A DNA stretch of 26,697 bases. Source: DATFDN01 sp963767645 (GTDB lineage Bacteria; Pseudomonadota; Alphaproteobacteria; Acetobacterales; Acetobacteraceae). A program made the position numbers and the translations under genes. The notes beneath the pieces are model-generated. The model searched no databases. It had not been told where the DNA came from and saw only the letters and a list, made by a program, of their open reading frames with translations. The stretch covers positions 1 to 26,697 of the forward strand of contig CAVYEW010000020.1 in assembly GCA_963767645.1 (NCBI GenBank). Reading direction: 5' to 3'. Positions 1 to 7,408 of this stretch are shown in pieces; position 1 is the first letter of the stretch; the number at the start of each line of letters is the position of its first letter.

Positions 1-367
1 CTGCTCGCTGGCGCCGTTGTGCCATGAACGGGATGGTCAGCGCCGCGACGGCGTTCATGATCGGAATGGCGCGATCGATCAGCAGGCGGGTGGGCGGGTG
101 TCGGTGGCCGAGTTGGAACAGCTTGGGCGAGACCGAGAAGCGGTCCGTATCCGCGGACCGGAGCAGCCAGCCCCGTGCCTCCAGAAGCTCCACGGTCCGA
201 TAGGTTTCGTTGATCGACCGGCCGAGTTCGGCCGCGATGGCGCTGTGGCTCAGGCCATCGCGAGTCGCCGATAAAAGCTCCAGAATCTCGAGCGCCTTGT
301 CGACGGCGGGAACCTGCGAGCGGCGACGTGCAGGGTTGCCGCCGCGATGGCTGCGCACCGCAGACAT
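1..367 (-). CDS. IclR-family transcriptional regulator, 5' part only (runs off left edge)
   Basis: Reading the minus strand from the ATG at 367 gives about 122 residues with no stop before the window edge. After a basic N-terminus (RSHRGGNPARRRSQ), residues about 20-80 form an IclR winged helix-turn-helix: VPAVDKALEILELL, then a recognition-helix region containing ELGRSINETYRTVELLEARG, then a wing ending FSVSPKLFQLG. The start of the effector domain follows (LLIDRAIPIMNAVA). IclR proteins are usually about 250 residues, so roughly half is missing beyond the window. The start is preceded by AGGAGG (about 11 nt upstream). It faces the plus-strand operon across a 240-bp gap holding a perfect palindrome, so it is a plausible local regulator of the sugar-uptake genes. 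Family call is firm; effector unknown. Confidence 0.85.
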   Translation of the reverse strand, partial: MSAVRSHRGGNPARRRSQVPAVDKALEILELLSATRDGLSHSAIAAELGRSINETYRTVELLEARGWLLRSADTDRFSVSPKLFQLGHRHPPTRLLIDRAIPIMNAVAALTIPFMAQRRQRA

Positions 368-607
368 CCGCTTGGACGCCTCCTGAAGCACGCGGGGCGC
401 CGCGATGTCCGGATTAAAGGCGTTGCCACCCCGACCGTCCACCACGACGCATACCCCCGAAGGTTATCATTAGCGCAAGTAATTTGCATAGATGCAACAT
501 GGCGGCAAGATGTTCTTCCGCGATCTGCGCCGCTCACGACGACTGATCATTTTGATCGATTTCCGCGGATATTGAGGCACCTGCTGGATCTCGGCTAATC
601 TTGAAGG
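368..607. promoter_or_regulatory. Divergent intergenic region between IclR gene and plus-strand operon
   Basis: This 240-bp stretch is visibly more AT-rich than its surroundings (especially 455-570). No coding sequence is convincing here. It separates the minus-strand IclR gene from the plus-strand run starting at 608, so it should carry both promoters. It contains TTGCATAGATGCAA at 483-496 (two perfect 6-bp arms around AG) and GATCATTTTGATC at 545-557 (5-bp arms around TTT), both operator-like. It is also where an N-terminal HTH for the downstream DeoR-like ORF would be expected, and none is readable in any frame. Confidence 0.5.
483..496. promoter_or_regulatory. Perfect 14-bp palindrome, candidate IclR operator
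   Basis: TTGCATAGATGCAA has perfect 6-bp inverted arms around a 2-bp centre, about 115 bp upstream of the IclR start and 110 bp upstream of the first plus-strand ORF. IclR proteins commonly bind inverted repeats in divergent promoters. Binding by this regulator is inferred from position only. Confidence 0.4.
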
Positions 608-1381
608 GTGTTGCGTACTCCAATAAAAAGTGCAGTGTTGATGGACCGTCACCGCGTCTGGGACGATCAATATGATCAGATCACTGCGCACGGCCAAGAT
701 ATCGGGAGTGGGATCTACACGGTCGATGCCATCGTGCTGCCTCCGGTGAACGGTCGCGCGGCCGATACGCTGCGGCTCATGGCAAGGCGGCGTGGAATCC
801 CGTTCCTGGCCGAAACCTCGCCGCAGACGGGCGGGATCTATCTTGGGCCTGACAATTTCGCGGCGGGGCGTGGTCTCGGCACGACTGCGGGGCGCCTCCT
901 GGCCGGGCAACTCGAGGAAGCCCGCATTCTGATGGTGTCGCTCGAAGACCTGCCCAATACGCGGGCCCGGTGCGACGGCTTTCTGGCGGGCTTCTCGGTC
1001 GGCGGCGAGGGCTCGATCCTGATCGAAACGCTGCGCGTCGACAAGGTTTTCCTGTCGATCGACGGCATCTCAGCGCGGTTCGGCGCGTCGCTGGCCGACG
1101 AGCGTCTGGCCTTGGCGGCCCGCCGCTTCGTCGAAGCGTCGCGCGAAGTCTTCGTGCTTGCCGATCATTCGCTGGTGGGGGTTGAGGCGAACCACCGGAT
1201 CGTGCCGCCGCGCGCCTTGACCGAACTGATTACCGACTCCGGCTCGCGGCCGGCCGACCGGCTCGCCTGTGCTGAAGCCGGTCTTCGCGTGATCCTGGCC
1301 GACCAGGAAGCCGAACCTGAGGATAACTTTGCGGCTCTCGGGCTACCGACGTTTCCTGACCGGATGAACGCAAGAAACTAA
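608..1381 (+). CDS. Chimeric regulator-like protein: periplasmic-binding-like segment joined to DeoR sugar-sensing domain, no HTH
   Basis: Residues about 30-140 resemble a LacI/RbsB-type sugar-binding fold (VDAIVLPPVNG, GIPFLAETSP, YLGPDNFAAGRGLG, LPNTRARCDGFLAGF). Its first beta-alpha units are missing. From VDKVFLSIDGI (residue about 144) to LRVILA (about 231) the sequence is instead a DeoR/GlpR C-terminal sugar-sensing domain (VFVLADHSLVGVEANHRI, LTELITDSG). DeoR proteins need an N-terminal HTH and none is present here or just upstream, so the product probably cannot act as a classical DNA-binding repressor. The simplest reading is an in-frame deletion that fused the front of one regulator or binding-protein gene to the back of a neighbouring deoR gene, with a junction near 1025-1040. 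GTG at 608 follows an in-frame stop at 602-604; ATG at 641 is an alternative start. It lies 23 bp before the binding-protein gene. Whether it is functional is unclear. Confidence 0.6.
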   Translation: MLRTPIKSAVLMDRHRVWDDQYDQITAHGQDIGSGIYTVDAIVLPPVNGRAADTLRLMARRRGIPFLAETSPQTGGIYLGPDNFAAGRGLGTTAGRLLAGQLEEARILMVSLEDLPNTRARCDGFLAGFSVGGEGSILIETLRVDKVFLSIDGISARFGASLADERLALAARRFVEASREVFVLADHSLVGVEANHRIVPPRALTELITDSGSRPADRLACAEAGLRVILADQEAEPEDNFAALGLPTFPDRMNARN

Positions 1382-1404
1382 CATCACGAGGGAGGAAACC
1401 GAAC

Positions 1405-2625
1405 GTGAAGCGATCGACCCTGTTGGCCGCGATCTTTGCAGCCGCCACAACGCACGGCGCCCTCGCGCAGGATACCGTGACGCTTAAATTCTGGGACAAC
1501 CAGCAGACCGAGTCCGGCCTAAGTCAAAATCAGAAGGAAGCGGTGCAGCGCTTCGAGAAGGCGAATCCGGGAATCAAGATCGAGGTCACGACGGTTCCCT
1601 ATCCCGAATACCAACAGCGCCTTCTCACCGCCGTGCAGGGCGGCAACGCACCCGATGTGGCGACGCTCGATCAGATCTGGGTGGCCGCCTTTGCCAAGGC
1701 GGGCGCCATCGCGCCGCTTGACGAGCGCGCCGCGAAGGCGGACGTCAAGGCCGGCACATTCTTCAAGGGTGCTTGGGATTCGGCCAACTACGACGGTAAG
1801 CTCTGGGGCATTCCGTTCAACGTCGATGTCTGGTCGTTCACCTTCTACAACATCGCGCTCTTGAAAGGCGCCGGGGTCGATCCCGCCAGCCTGAGCACCT
1901 GGGACGGGTTCAGGACCGCGGCGCAGAAGCTGACTGATGCGAGCAAAGGCCACTACGGCGTGGGACTGTTTGCCGGCAAGGGTGAGGACACGGTAGTGGT
2001 CCTCGATTCCTTCATCTTTTCGAACGGCGGGCAGGTCCTGAAGCCGGACGGGTCCTGTGCCCTGACCAGTCCCGAGGCGGTGGATGCCCTGAAATACCTA
2101 CAGACCCTGGCGCCCTATGCGCCGCAGGGGCTCAACAATGCCAATTCGGGCAACATGCGCGAGCTGTTCCTGAACCAGTCCCTGGCCACGGAATTCTGGC
2201 CTGCGCTCGAACAGCCGACCTTGGAGAAATCGAAGCTCGACTGGGACTTTTCGCCCGGCCTTGCCCCCGCGGGCAAAACCCCGGTCGGCACCTATGGGGG
2301 CTGGAACCTCGCCGTGTTCCAGTCCTCGCCTCACCAGGACGCAGCCTGGAAGTTCATCCAGTTCCTGACGCGTGACGACGTGAACGGCGCAGTTGTCGAC
2401 CTGATCCCGGCCAATGTGAATGCGGCGAAAGCCTTTCTGGAGAAGAACCGCAAGGGACCGGATCGCATCATGACCCTGCTGGACCATGCCGCGCCACGTC
2501 CGCTCTCGCCGCGCTACCTCGAAGTGTCGGACATCGAGGTAACGCTCGCCCAGGATGTCTATGGCGGCAAGCAGCCCGCGGTGGCTGCCAAGGATGCGTG
2601 CGGCAAGATCGACGCTCTGCGCTGA
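1405..2625 (+). CDS. ABC sugar transporter substrate-binding protein (family 1, UgpB/MalE-like)
   Basis: This 406-residue protein begins with an Sec-type signal peptide (basic MKRS, hydrophobic core, cleavage near LAQ-D at about 22). The mature part starts VTLKFWDNQQ and continues with typical family-1 solute-binding features: RFEKANPGIKIEVTTVPYPEY, NAPDVATLDQIW, DGKLWGIPFNVDVW, then GGWNLAVFQSSPHQDAAWKFIQFLT in the C-lobe. It would capture a mono- or oligosaccharide (or glycerol-phosphate-like ligand) in the periplasm for the two permeases immediately downstream. The GTG start at 1405 is supported by a strong GGGAGG about 8 nt upstream. Length is normal. The exact ligand cannot be read from the sequence. 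Confidence 0.9.
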   Translation: MKRSTLLAAIFAAATTHGALAQDTVTLKFWDNQQTESGLSQNQKEAVQRFEKANPGIKIEVTTVPYPEYQQRLLTAVQGGNAPDVATLDQIWVAAFAKAGAIAPLDERAAKADVKAGTFFKGAWDSANYDGKLWGIPFNVDVWSFTFYNIALLKGAGVDPASLSTWDGFRTAAQKLTDASKGHYGVGLFAGKGEDTVVVLDSFIFSNGGQVLKPDGSCALTSPEAVDALKYLQTLAPYAPQGLNNANSGNMRELFLNQSLATEFWPALEQPTLEKSKLDWDFSPGLAPAGKTPVGTYGGWNLAVFQSSPHQDAAWKFIQFLTRDDVNGAVVDLIPANVNAAKAFLEKNRKGPDRIMTLLDHAAPRPLSPRYLEVSDIEVTLAQDVYGGKQPAVAAKDACGKIDALR

Positions 2626-2666
2626 CCGACACGGCCCGCGCCCTCTGGGAAACTGGCCCGAACGCG

Positions 2667-3542
2667 ATGCTGACACGCGCTTCCTGGCTGACATGGCTGT
2701 TCGTTGCCCCGGCGCTGATCCTCATCGCCGTGCTGATGTACTATCCCATGGTCGGAACGGTGATCGAGAGCTTCTACTCGACTTCGTTTATCAACCCGAA
2801 CCCGACTTTCGTGGGCTTGGCCGGCTATCGCGCCGTGTTCGGCGACGGCGCCTTCGGCCAGATCGTGTGGAATTCGATCGTCTGGACCGTGGGGGTCGTG
2901 CTGCTACAGAACCTGTTCGGCTTCCTGATCGCGCTGTTGCTCAACCAGCAGCTTCCGGGTCAGGCGGTCATGCGCTCGCTCGTCCTGCTGCCTTGGATCC
3001 TGCCCGGCGTCGTGGCCGCGATTCTCTGGCGATTCATGTACGACCCGCAGCTCGGCCTGATCAATTCGTTCCTAGTCAGCCTCGGCGGACACGGGATGCC
3101 ATGGCTGGCGTCCGCCTCGACCGCACTAGGAGCCGCCATCGTGGCCGCGGTGTGGAAGGGCTTTCCGTTCTCGACCGTTGTCTACCTTGCAGCTCTGCAG
3201 AGTGTTGACGTCGAGCAGATCGAGGCCGCGACCATCGACGGCGCGGGCTCGATCAGACGGCTGTTCGACGTCGTCATCCCGGCCATCCGGGAGGTCATCG
3301 CCGTCAACCTCGTGCTGACTACGATCCTGACCTTCAACTATTTCGACATGATCTGGGTGCTGACCCGAGGCGGCCCGCAGAACGCCACCCACATCTTCCC
3401 GACCAAGATCTATGAACTCGGCTTCGGCGAGTTTCGGTTCGGCGAAGCTGCGACCTATGGGGTGATGTCGATGCTACTGCTCGGCATCCTGATCCCGGCC
3501 TATTTCATCGTCCAATCCCGTGGCCGAAGGATCGCGTCGTGA
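2667..3542 (+). CDS. ABC sugar transporter permease, MalF/UgpA type
   Basis: An integral membrane permease with about six hydrophobic segments: a first helix LFVAPALILIAVLMYY, an N-terminal periplasmic loop with FYSTSFINPNPTFVGLAGY, and the cytoplasmic EAA loop that contacts the ATPase (EAATIDGAGSIRRLFDVVIP). The ATG at 2667 is preferred (291 aa) because it starts just before the first helix. A GTG at 2598 in the same frame would add 23 residues and overlap the binding-protein gene by 28 nt, with AAGGA just ahead of it, so it remains possible. The stop overlaps the next permease gene by 4 nt (GTGA), indicating translational coupling. Confidence 0.88.
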   Translation: MLTRASWLTWLFVAPALILIAVLMYYPMVGTVIESFYSTSFINPNPTFVGLAGYRAVFGDGAFGQIVWNSIVWTVGVVLLQNLFGFLIALLLNQQLPGQAVMRSLVLLPWILPGVVAAILWRFMYDPQLGLINSFLVSLGGHGMPWLASASTALGAAIVAAVWKGFPFSTVVYLAALQSVDVEQIEAATIDGAGSIRRLFDVVIPAIREVIAVNLVLTTILTFNYFDMIWVLTRGGPQNATHIFPTKIYELGFGEFRFGEAATYGVMSMLLLGILIPAYFIVQSRGRRIAS

Positions 3543-4372
3543 GCCGCTCGCTGCCACCGTCGCGCAAAGCGGGCCTTGTGATCCTCCAGCTTGTTCTGGC
3601 CGGGATCATCCTGCTGCCGTTCTTCTGGATGGTGTCGGTCTCGCTCAAGCCCGCAACGGAGCCCTTCGCGATCCCGGCGCGGCTTTGGCCCGAGCATCCG
3701 ACCGTCGGTAATTACGTGAGCGCGTTCAGGCCGGAATTCCGGACCTATTTCGTCAATTCCCTGGTGGTGTCGCTCTCGACTGTCGTGATCACGGTGACGC
3801 TGGCGCTGTTCGCGGCCTACAGCTTCACTCGCAGCAGCCTCCGGCTGCTGTCCATCGCGCTCGGCCTCGTGATCGTCGCCCAAATGTTTCCCGGCAGCGC
3901 CATCATCATCCCGATCTATCGGATGATGCGGGCCGGGCACCTGCTCAACACCTACGCGTCCCTGATCCTGGCCTATGTGGCGATCACCCTGCCCGTCGCG
4001 ATCTGGATGCTGCGCGGATTCCTGGCCCGAATGCCGGTTACGCTGGAGGAAGCCGCGGCCATTGACGGCGCCGGTCCGGTGCGCACTTTCTTCGAGATCA
4101 TCGTGCCCTTGTGCCGCCCCGGCATCGCCGCCACGGCCGTTTTCGTGTTGATCGTAACCTGGCAGGAATTCCTGTTTGCGCTCTCCTTCACCTCCACCAA
4201 GGAGATGCGGACGTTGCCGGTCGGCATGAACGACTTCATCGGTCAATACGGCATCCGCTACGGCGAGTTGATGGCGAGCTCGGTTTTGATCTCGCTCCCC
4301 GTCGTGCTCGTCTTCATGATCCTGCAACGCCAATTCGTCGCGGGCCTGACAGCCGGTGCCGTGAAGGGCTGA
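3539..4372 (+). CDS. ABC sugar transporter permease, MalG/UgpE type
   Basis: This 277-residue partner permease starts at GTG 3539, overlapping the previous stop. It has a first transmembrane helix (GLVILQLVLAGIILLPFFWM), the characteristic SLKPATEPF segment of MalG-like proteins, and an EAA loop (EEAAAIDGAGPVRTFFEIIVP). It pairs with the upstream permease to form the channel of a binding-protein-dependent sugar importer. A complete importer of this class also needs a MalK/UgpC ATPase. None is encoded intact nearby, and only a C-terminal remnant is seen in the ORF at 5943. The transporter must therefore borrow an ATPase from elsewhere in the genome or be inactive. Confidence 0.9.
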   Translation: MSRSLPPSRKAGLVILQLVLAGIILLPFFWMVSVSLKPATEPFAIPARLWPEHPTVGNYVSAFRPEFRTYFVNSLVVSLSTVVITVTLALFAAYSFTRSSLRLLSIALGLVIVAQMFPGSAIIIPIYRMMRAGHLLNTYASLILAYVAITLPVAIWMLRGFLARMPVTLEEAAAIDGAGPVRTFFEIIVPLCRPGIAATAVFVLIVTWQEFLFALSFTSTKEMRTLPVGMNDFIGQYGIRYGELMASSVLISLPVVLVFMILQRQFVAGLTAGAVKG

Positions 4373-4375
4373 TCC

Positions 4376-5161
4376 ATGCCAGAAAAGCTCATCCTCCGGG
4401 AAAACCCCGAGCCGGGCATCGTTCGACTGGTCTTCAACCGGGCCGACAAGCTCAATGCCTTGTCGTCACCTATGATCCACCTGTTCGAGACCGAGCTCGA
4501 CGCCATCGCGCGGGATCGCGCCGTCCGCGTCCTGATTCTGCAAGGCGCGGGCGAGAAGGCCTTCGTGGCGGGCGCCGATATCGCGGAATACCGGGGCAAT
4601 CGGAGCGCCGCCTTCAACGCCTATCAGTTCGAAAGCCGACGCGTTTTCGACAAGCTGGAAGAGCTGCCGCAACCGACGATCGCGGCGATCCGGGGATACG
4701 CCCTCGGCGGGGGCTTCGAGATCGCGCTGTGCTGCGACCTCCTGATCTGCGGCACCAGCGCGAGACTCGGCCTTCCGGAAGGTCTTCTCGGCCTGTCGCC
4801 GGGCGGCGGCGGCACACAACGTCTCACGCGCGCCGTAGGCAAGCATGTTGCGTCCGACATCATGCTGGCGGCGCGGCGCATCACGGGCGAGCGGGCTCAT
4901 CAGTTAGGGCTGGCCGCCGAGGTCGTGGAGGACGCGGCCTTGCTGGAAACCGCGCTCGCCCGCGCCCGGGCCGTGCTCAAGGTCGCGCCGCTCGCCGCCG
5001 CTGAGATGAAGCGGCTGATCCGTCAGGGTCCGGATGCCGCCCTACCCACCGCGCTCTCGTTCGAGCAGGAGGTGCTGGCGCGCCTCTACGGCAGCATCGA
5101 CGGCCAGGAGGGAATCGCGGCCTTCCTCGACAAGCGGGAACCGCAATTCAAGGGAGAATGA
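4376..5161 (+). CDS. Enoyl-CoA hydratase/isomerase family protein (crotonase)
   Basis: A 261-residue crotonase-fold protein. The oxyanion-hole segment is KAFVAGADIAEY (about residues 61-72) and the second is ALGGGFE. Both glutamates used by true enoyl-CoA hydratases are present: E115 in GGGFE and E135 in GLPEGL, followed by PGGGGTQRL. This favours hydratase chemistry (reversible addition of water to an enoyl-CoA) over isomerase-only relatives. ATG 4376 lies 3 nt after the permease stop, with AAGGG about 8 nt upstream. It overlaps the following SDR gene by 4 nt. With the CoA-transferase at 7928 it suggests CoA-thioester catabolism of the imported compound. Substrate unknown. Confidence 0.88.
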   Translation: MPEKLILRENPEPGIVRLVFNRADKLNALSSPMIHLFETELDAIARDRAVRVLILQGAGEKAFVAGADIAEYRGNRSAAFNAYQFESRRVFDKLEELPQPTIAAIRGYALGGGFEIALCCDLLICGTSARLGLPEGLLGLSPGGGGTQRLTRAVGKHVASDIMLAARRITGERAHQLGLAAEVVEDAALLETALARARAVLKVAPLAAAEMKRLIRQGPDAALPTALSFEQEVLARLYGSIDGQEGIAAFLDKREPQFKGE

Positions 5162-5940
5162 TGGTGGCGGATCGGAGCCTCGAAGGTCGTATCGCGGTCG
5201 TCACCGGCGCCGCCATGGGCATCGGCAAGGCCTGCGCCGTGGGGCTCGCGCAGGCGGGCGCCAGCGTGCTCCTCACCGACATCGACGCCGACGCGGGCGA
5301 AGCCGCGTGCGCCGAAATCGAAACGGCGGGCGGCGAGGCGCATTTCGTCCGAGCCGACGTTACGGCCATGACCGACATGGAGGCTGCAGCCTCGGCCGCA
5401 GTCTCCCGCTTCGGGGGAATCGACATCTTGGTCAACAATGCCGCCCGCGCGATCGGCGGCAAGGTCGACGAGATCGACGAGGCGAGCTGGAACACGGTTC
5501 TTTCGACCAATCTGACCAGCGTATGGCGCGGCATGCGGGTCTGTGTGCCCGAGATGAGGAAGCGCGGCGGCGGCTCGATCGTCTCGATGTCGTCCGTACA
5601 GGCGTTTGCCGGCTTCAGTGGCTGGGCGGCTTACGCGGCCGCCAAGGGTGGCATCAATGCCCTGACCCAGCAGGCTGCGATCGATCTCGCTCCGCACAAG
5701 ATCCGGGTTAACGCGGTCGCGCCCGGCACCATCATGACGCCGCTCAACGAAAAGATCTTTCGGGAGCATCCGGATCCGGACATGCTGATCCGAACCTGGA
5801 GCAACGCGCACCCGCTCGGGCGCTTTGGCCAACCTGAAGAGGTCGCCGAGGCGGTACTGTTTTTGGCCAGCGACCGCGCCTCCTTCATCACCGGCACGAT
5901 CCTGCGGGTTGATGGCGGTCTTCTGGTGCGAGGAGAATAG
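5158..5940 (+). CDS. SDR-family NAD(P)-dependent oxidoreductase (classical)
   Basis: A 260-residue short-chain dehydrogenase with a full classical motif set: cofactor-binding TGAAMGIG (16-23), an acidic residue after beta-2 (TDID, D41) that favours NAD over NADP, NNAA (93-96), catalytic Ser in SMSS (about 145), Tyr159 and Lys163 in YAAAK, then VNAVAPG. The C-terminus GTILRVDGGLLV is typical of sugar or 3-hydroxyacyl dehydrogenases. It likely oxidises a secondary alcohol of the pathway intermediate. ATG 5158 overlaps the crotonase stop by 4 nt; ATG 5161 is an equally possible start given the AGGGAG just ahead. Confidence 0.9.
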   Translation: MMVADRSLEGRIAVVTGAAMGIGKACAVGLAQAGASVLLTDIDADAGEAACAEIETAGGEAHFVRADVTAMTDMEAAASAAVSRFGGIDILVNNAARAIGGKVDEIDEASWNTVLSTNLTSVWRGMRVCVPEMRKRGGGSIVSMSSVQAFAGFSGWAAYAAAKGGINALTQQAAIDLAPHKIRVNAVAPGTIMTPLNEKIFREHPDPDMLIRTWSNAHPLGRFGQPEEVAEAVLFLASDRASFITGTILRVDGGLLVRGE

Positions 5941-5942
5941 CC

Positions 5943-6509
5943 ATGCCGTCGGCCTTCCACACCATCAATACCGAAGGCATCAGCGTCACCCTCGACCTCC
6001 GGGTGGGCCACATCCGCGAACTGGTGATCACCCGCGACGGCCGCACGCTTGCGCCGTTCCACACGGCGCCCTGGGTCGATGATCCGTCGATCAGGGGCGA
6101 CGAGACGATTCCCGGCAGCGTCTGTTTCCTGTCCGGCGATTTCCTTTGTGCGCCGTTCTCGACGAGCGATGTCGAACACGCGCCACCGCACGGCTGGACG
6201 GCCGACAGCCCCTGGCAGCATGCCGAAACTATCGAGGAGCCGGATGGCGTGACGGCGCCTTACCGGCTCGAGCAGTCGGTGATGGGCGCAAGGGTCGAAA
6301 AGCGCTTCACGACAGGCGAGGTTTTTTCCTCCGAACTGCTCGGGGACGCGACCCTGGTGGCGGTCAAGCTCGGACCCGACCTCGTCACCGTGAAGGTCGG
6401 GCCAACGGAAGGCCGGCGGATTGGCGAGCAGGTCGGCATTGCTGTCGATCCCGCCCGCATCCACCTGTTCGATGCCGGCTCGGGCCGGCGCATGCAGGAG
6501 CCGCGATGA
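5943..6509 (+). CDS. Chimera: N-terminal aldose-1-epimerase-like part fused to C-terminal tail of a MalK/UgpC-type ABC ATPase
   Basis: This 188-residue ORF appears to be built from two unrelated pieces. Residues 1 to about 122 read like the first third of an aldose-1-epimerase/galactose-mutarotase protein (GISVTLDLRVGHIRELVI, LAPFHTAPWVDDP, LSGDFLCAPF, APPHGW). From about residue 124 it becomes the TOBE-like C-terminus of a sugar-ABC ATPase: GEVFSSELLGDATLVAVKL, GEQVGIAVDPARIHLFDA, GRRM. The mutarotase fold is incomplete (normally about 280-300 residues), and the ATPase has lost all Walker and signature motifs. The junction is near 6309-6318. Translation signals are intact: AGGAGA 6 nt before ATG 5943, and an ATGA overlap with the next gene. 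The simplest reading is an in-frame deletion joining two genes of the original operon. The product is probably non-functional in either ancestral role. Confidence 0.65.
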   Translation: MPSAFHTINTEGISVTLDLRVGHIRELVITRDGRTLAPFHTAPWVDDPSIRGDETIPGSVCFLSGDFLCAPFSTSDVEHAPPHGWTADSPWQHAETIEEPDGVTAPYRLEQSVMGARVEKRFTTGEVFSSELLGDATLVAVKLGPDLVTVKVGPTEGRRIGEQVGIAVDPARIHLFDAGSGRRMQEPR

Positions 6510-7408
6510 TCGCGCGCGGGTTCACCACGGGCGGGACTACCGCGTTGTCGGCAAGCCGCGCCGCGGTGTTCTTCGACGGAACGTTCAGCACGCCGCGCCT
6601 GCAGCATCCTGAAGGCGTGGCGGTCGGCCCCGATGGCTGGATCTGGTGCGGCAGCGAGAATGGGCAGATCCTGCGCATCGCACCGGATGCATCGTCCATC
6701 GAGGAGGTCGCGAGCACCGGCGGGTTCACGCTCGGACTCGCGTTCGACGGCGACCGGGCCTTGTTTGTCTGCGATCTCAAACATGCGGCGGTGTTCCGGC
6801 TTGACCTGCGGCACCACGAGCTCCGGCGCTTCACGCCGCCCGGCATCCGTATCCCCAACTATCCAGTGGTCGATGCACGACGAGGCCGCCTACTGGTCTC
6901 GGACAGCTACGCCTTCGGCGAGCCCGGCCCGGGAATCTGGGCCTACGATCTCCAAAGCGGCGCGGGTGGGCTCTGGTATGGCGGCACCCTGAATTTCGCC
7001 AACGGCATGGCCCTGAGCTCGGAGGGCAATGCGCTGCTGGTCTGCGAGACCTTCGGCCGGCGCATCACGCGCATCCCGGTTTCGGCCAAGGACGGCAGCG
7101 CCGGAGACGCCGCACCGTTCGCCGTCGATCTTCCTGGCCTGCCGGATGGGATAGCGGTCGATGACGCCGGTCAGGCGTTCGTCGGCTGCTACGAGCCTTC
7201 CCGCGTGCTGCGGATCGCGGCACTCGGCAGCCCCGCCGAGGTCTATGTGGAAGACCCGACTGCACATCTCTTCGCTCATCCGACCAACATCGCGTTCGAC
7301 GGGCCGTGGCTCTACACGGCCAATCTGGGCCGCTGGCACATCACCCGCGTCGAGACGGACACGACGGGCCGTCGCCTCGCGGCCGTCACGGCGGAGCTGC
7401 GGTCATGA
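6506..7408 (+). CDS. SMP-30/gluconolactonase-like beta-propeller protein
   Basis: The ATG at 6506 (AGGAG about 5 nt upstream, 4-nt overlap with the previous stop) gives 300 residues. The sequence has repeated beta-propeller blades: HPEGVAVGPDGWIWCGSENG, TGGFTLGLAFDG, ALFVCDLKHAAVFRLD, NFANGMALSSEGNALLVCET, LPGLPDGIAVDDAGQAFVGCY, HPTNIAFDGPWLYTANLG. This matches the SMP-30/LRE and strictosidine-synthase-like superfamily. The metal ligands expected for lactonases map to the Glu of PEG, the Asn of ANGMA and the Asp of PDGIAVD. It would hydrolyse a sugar or organic-acid lactone. No signal peptide is evident, so it is probably cytoplasmic. Substrate unknown. Confidence 0.78.
   Translation: MIARGFTTGGTTALSASRAAVFFDGTFSTPRLQHPEGVAVGPDGWIWCGSENGQILRIAPDASSIEEVASTGGFTLGLAFDGDRALFVCDLKHAAVFRLDLRHHELRRFTPPGIRIPNYPVVDARRGRLLVSDSYAFGEPGPGIWAYDLQSGAGGLWYGGTLNFANGMALSSEGNALLVCETFGRRITRIPVSAKDGSAGDAAPFAVDLPGLPDGIAVDDAGQAFVGCYEPSRVLRIAALGSPAEVYVEDPTAHLFAHPTNIAFDGPWLYTANLGRWHITRVETDTTGRRLAAVTAELRS

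Noticed and set aside
2598..2666. GTG 2598 as the start of the first left permease
   Set aside because: It adds 23 residues of polar sequence and a 28-nt overlap. AAGGA is only 3 nt upstream. ATG 2667 places the start directly before the first membrane helix; kept as an alternative, not excluded.
3500..4333. Long open frame antisense to the second permease gene (277 codons)
   Set aside because: Its product is a low-complexity, charge-rich string (many D, H, R, G) typical of an antisense shadow of a GC-rich membrane-protein gene.
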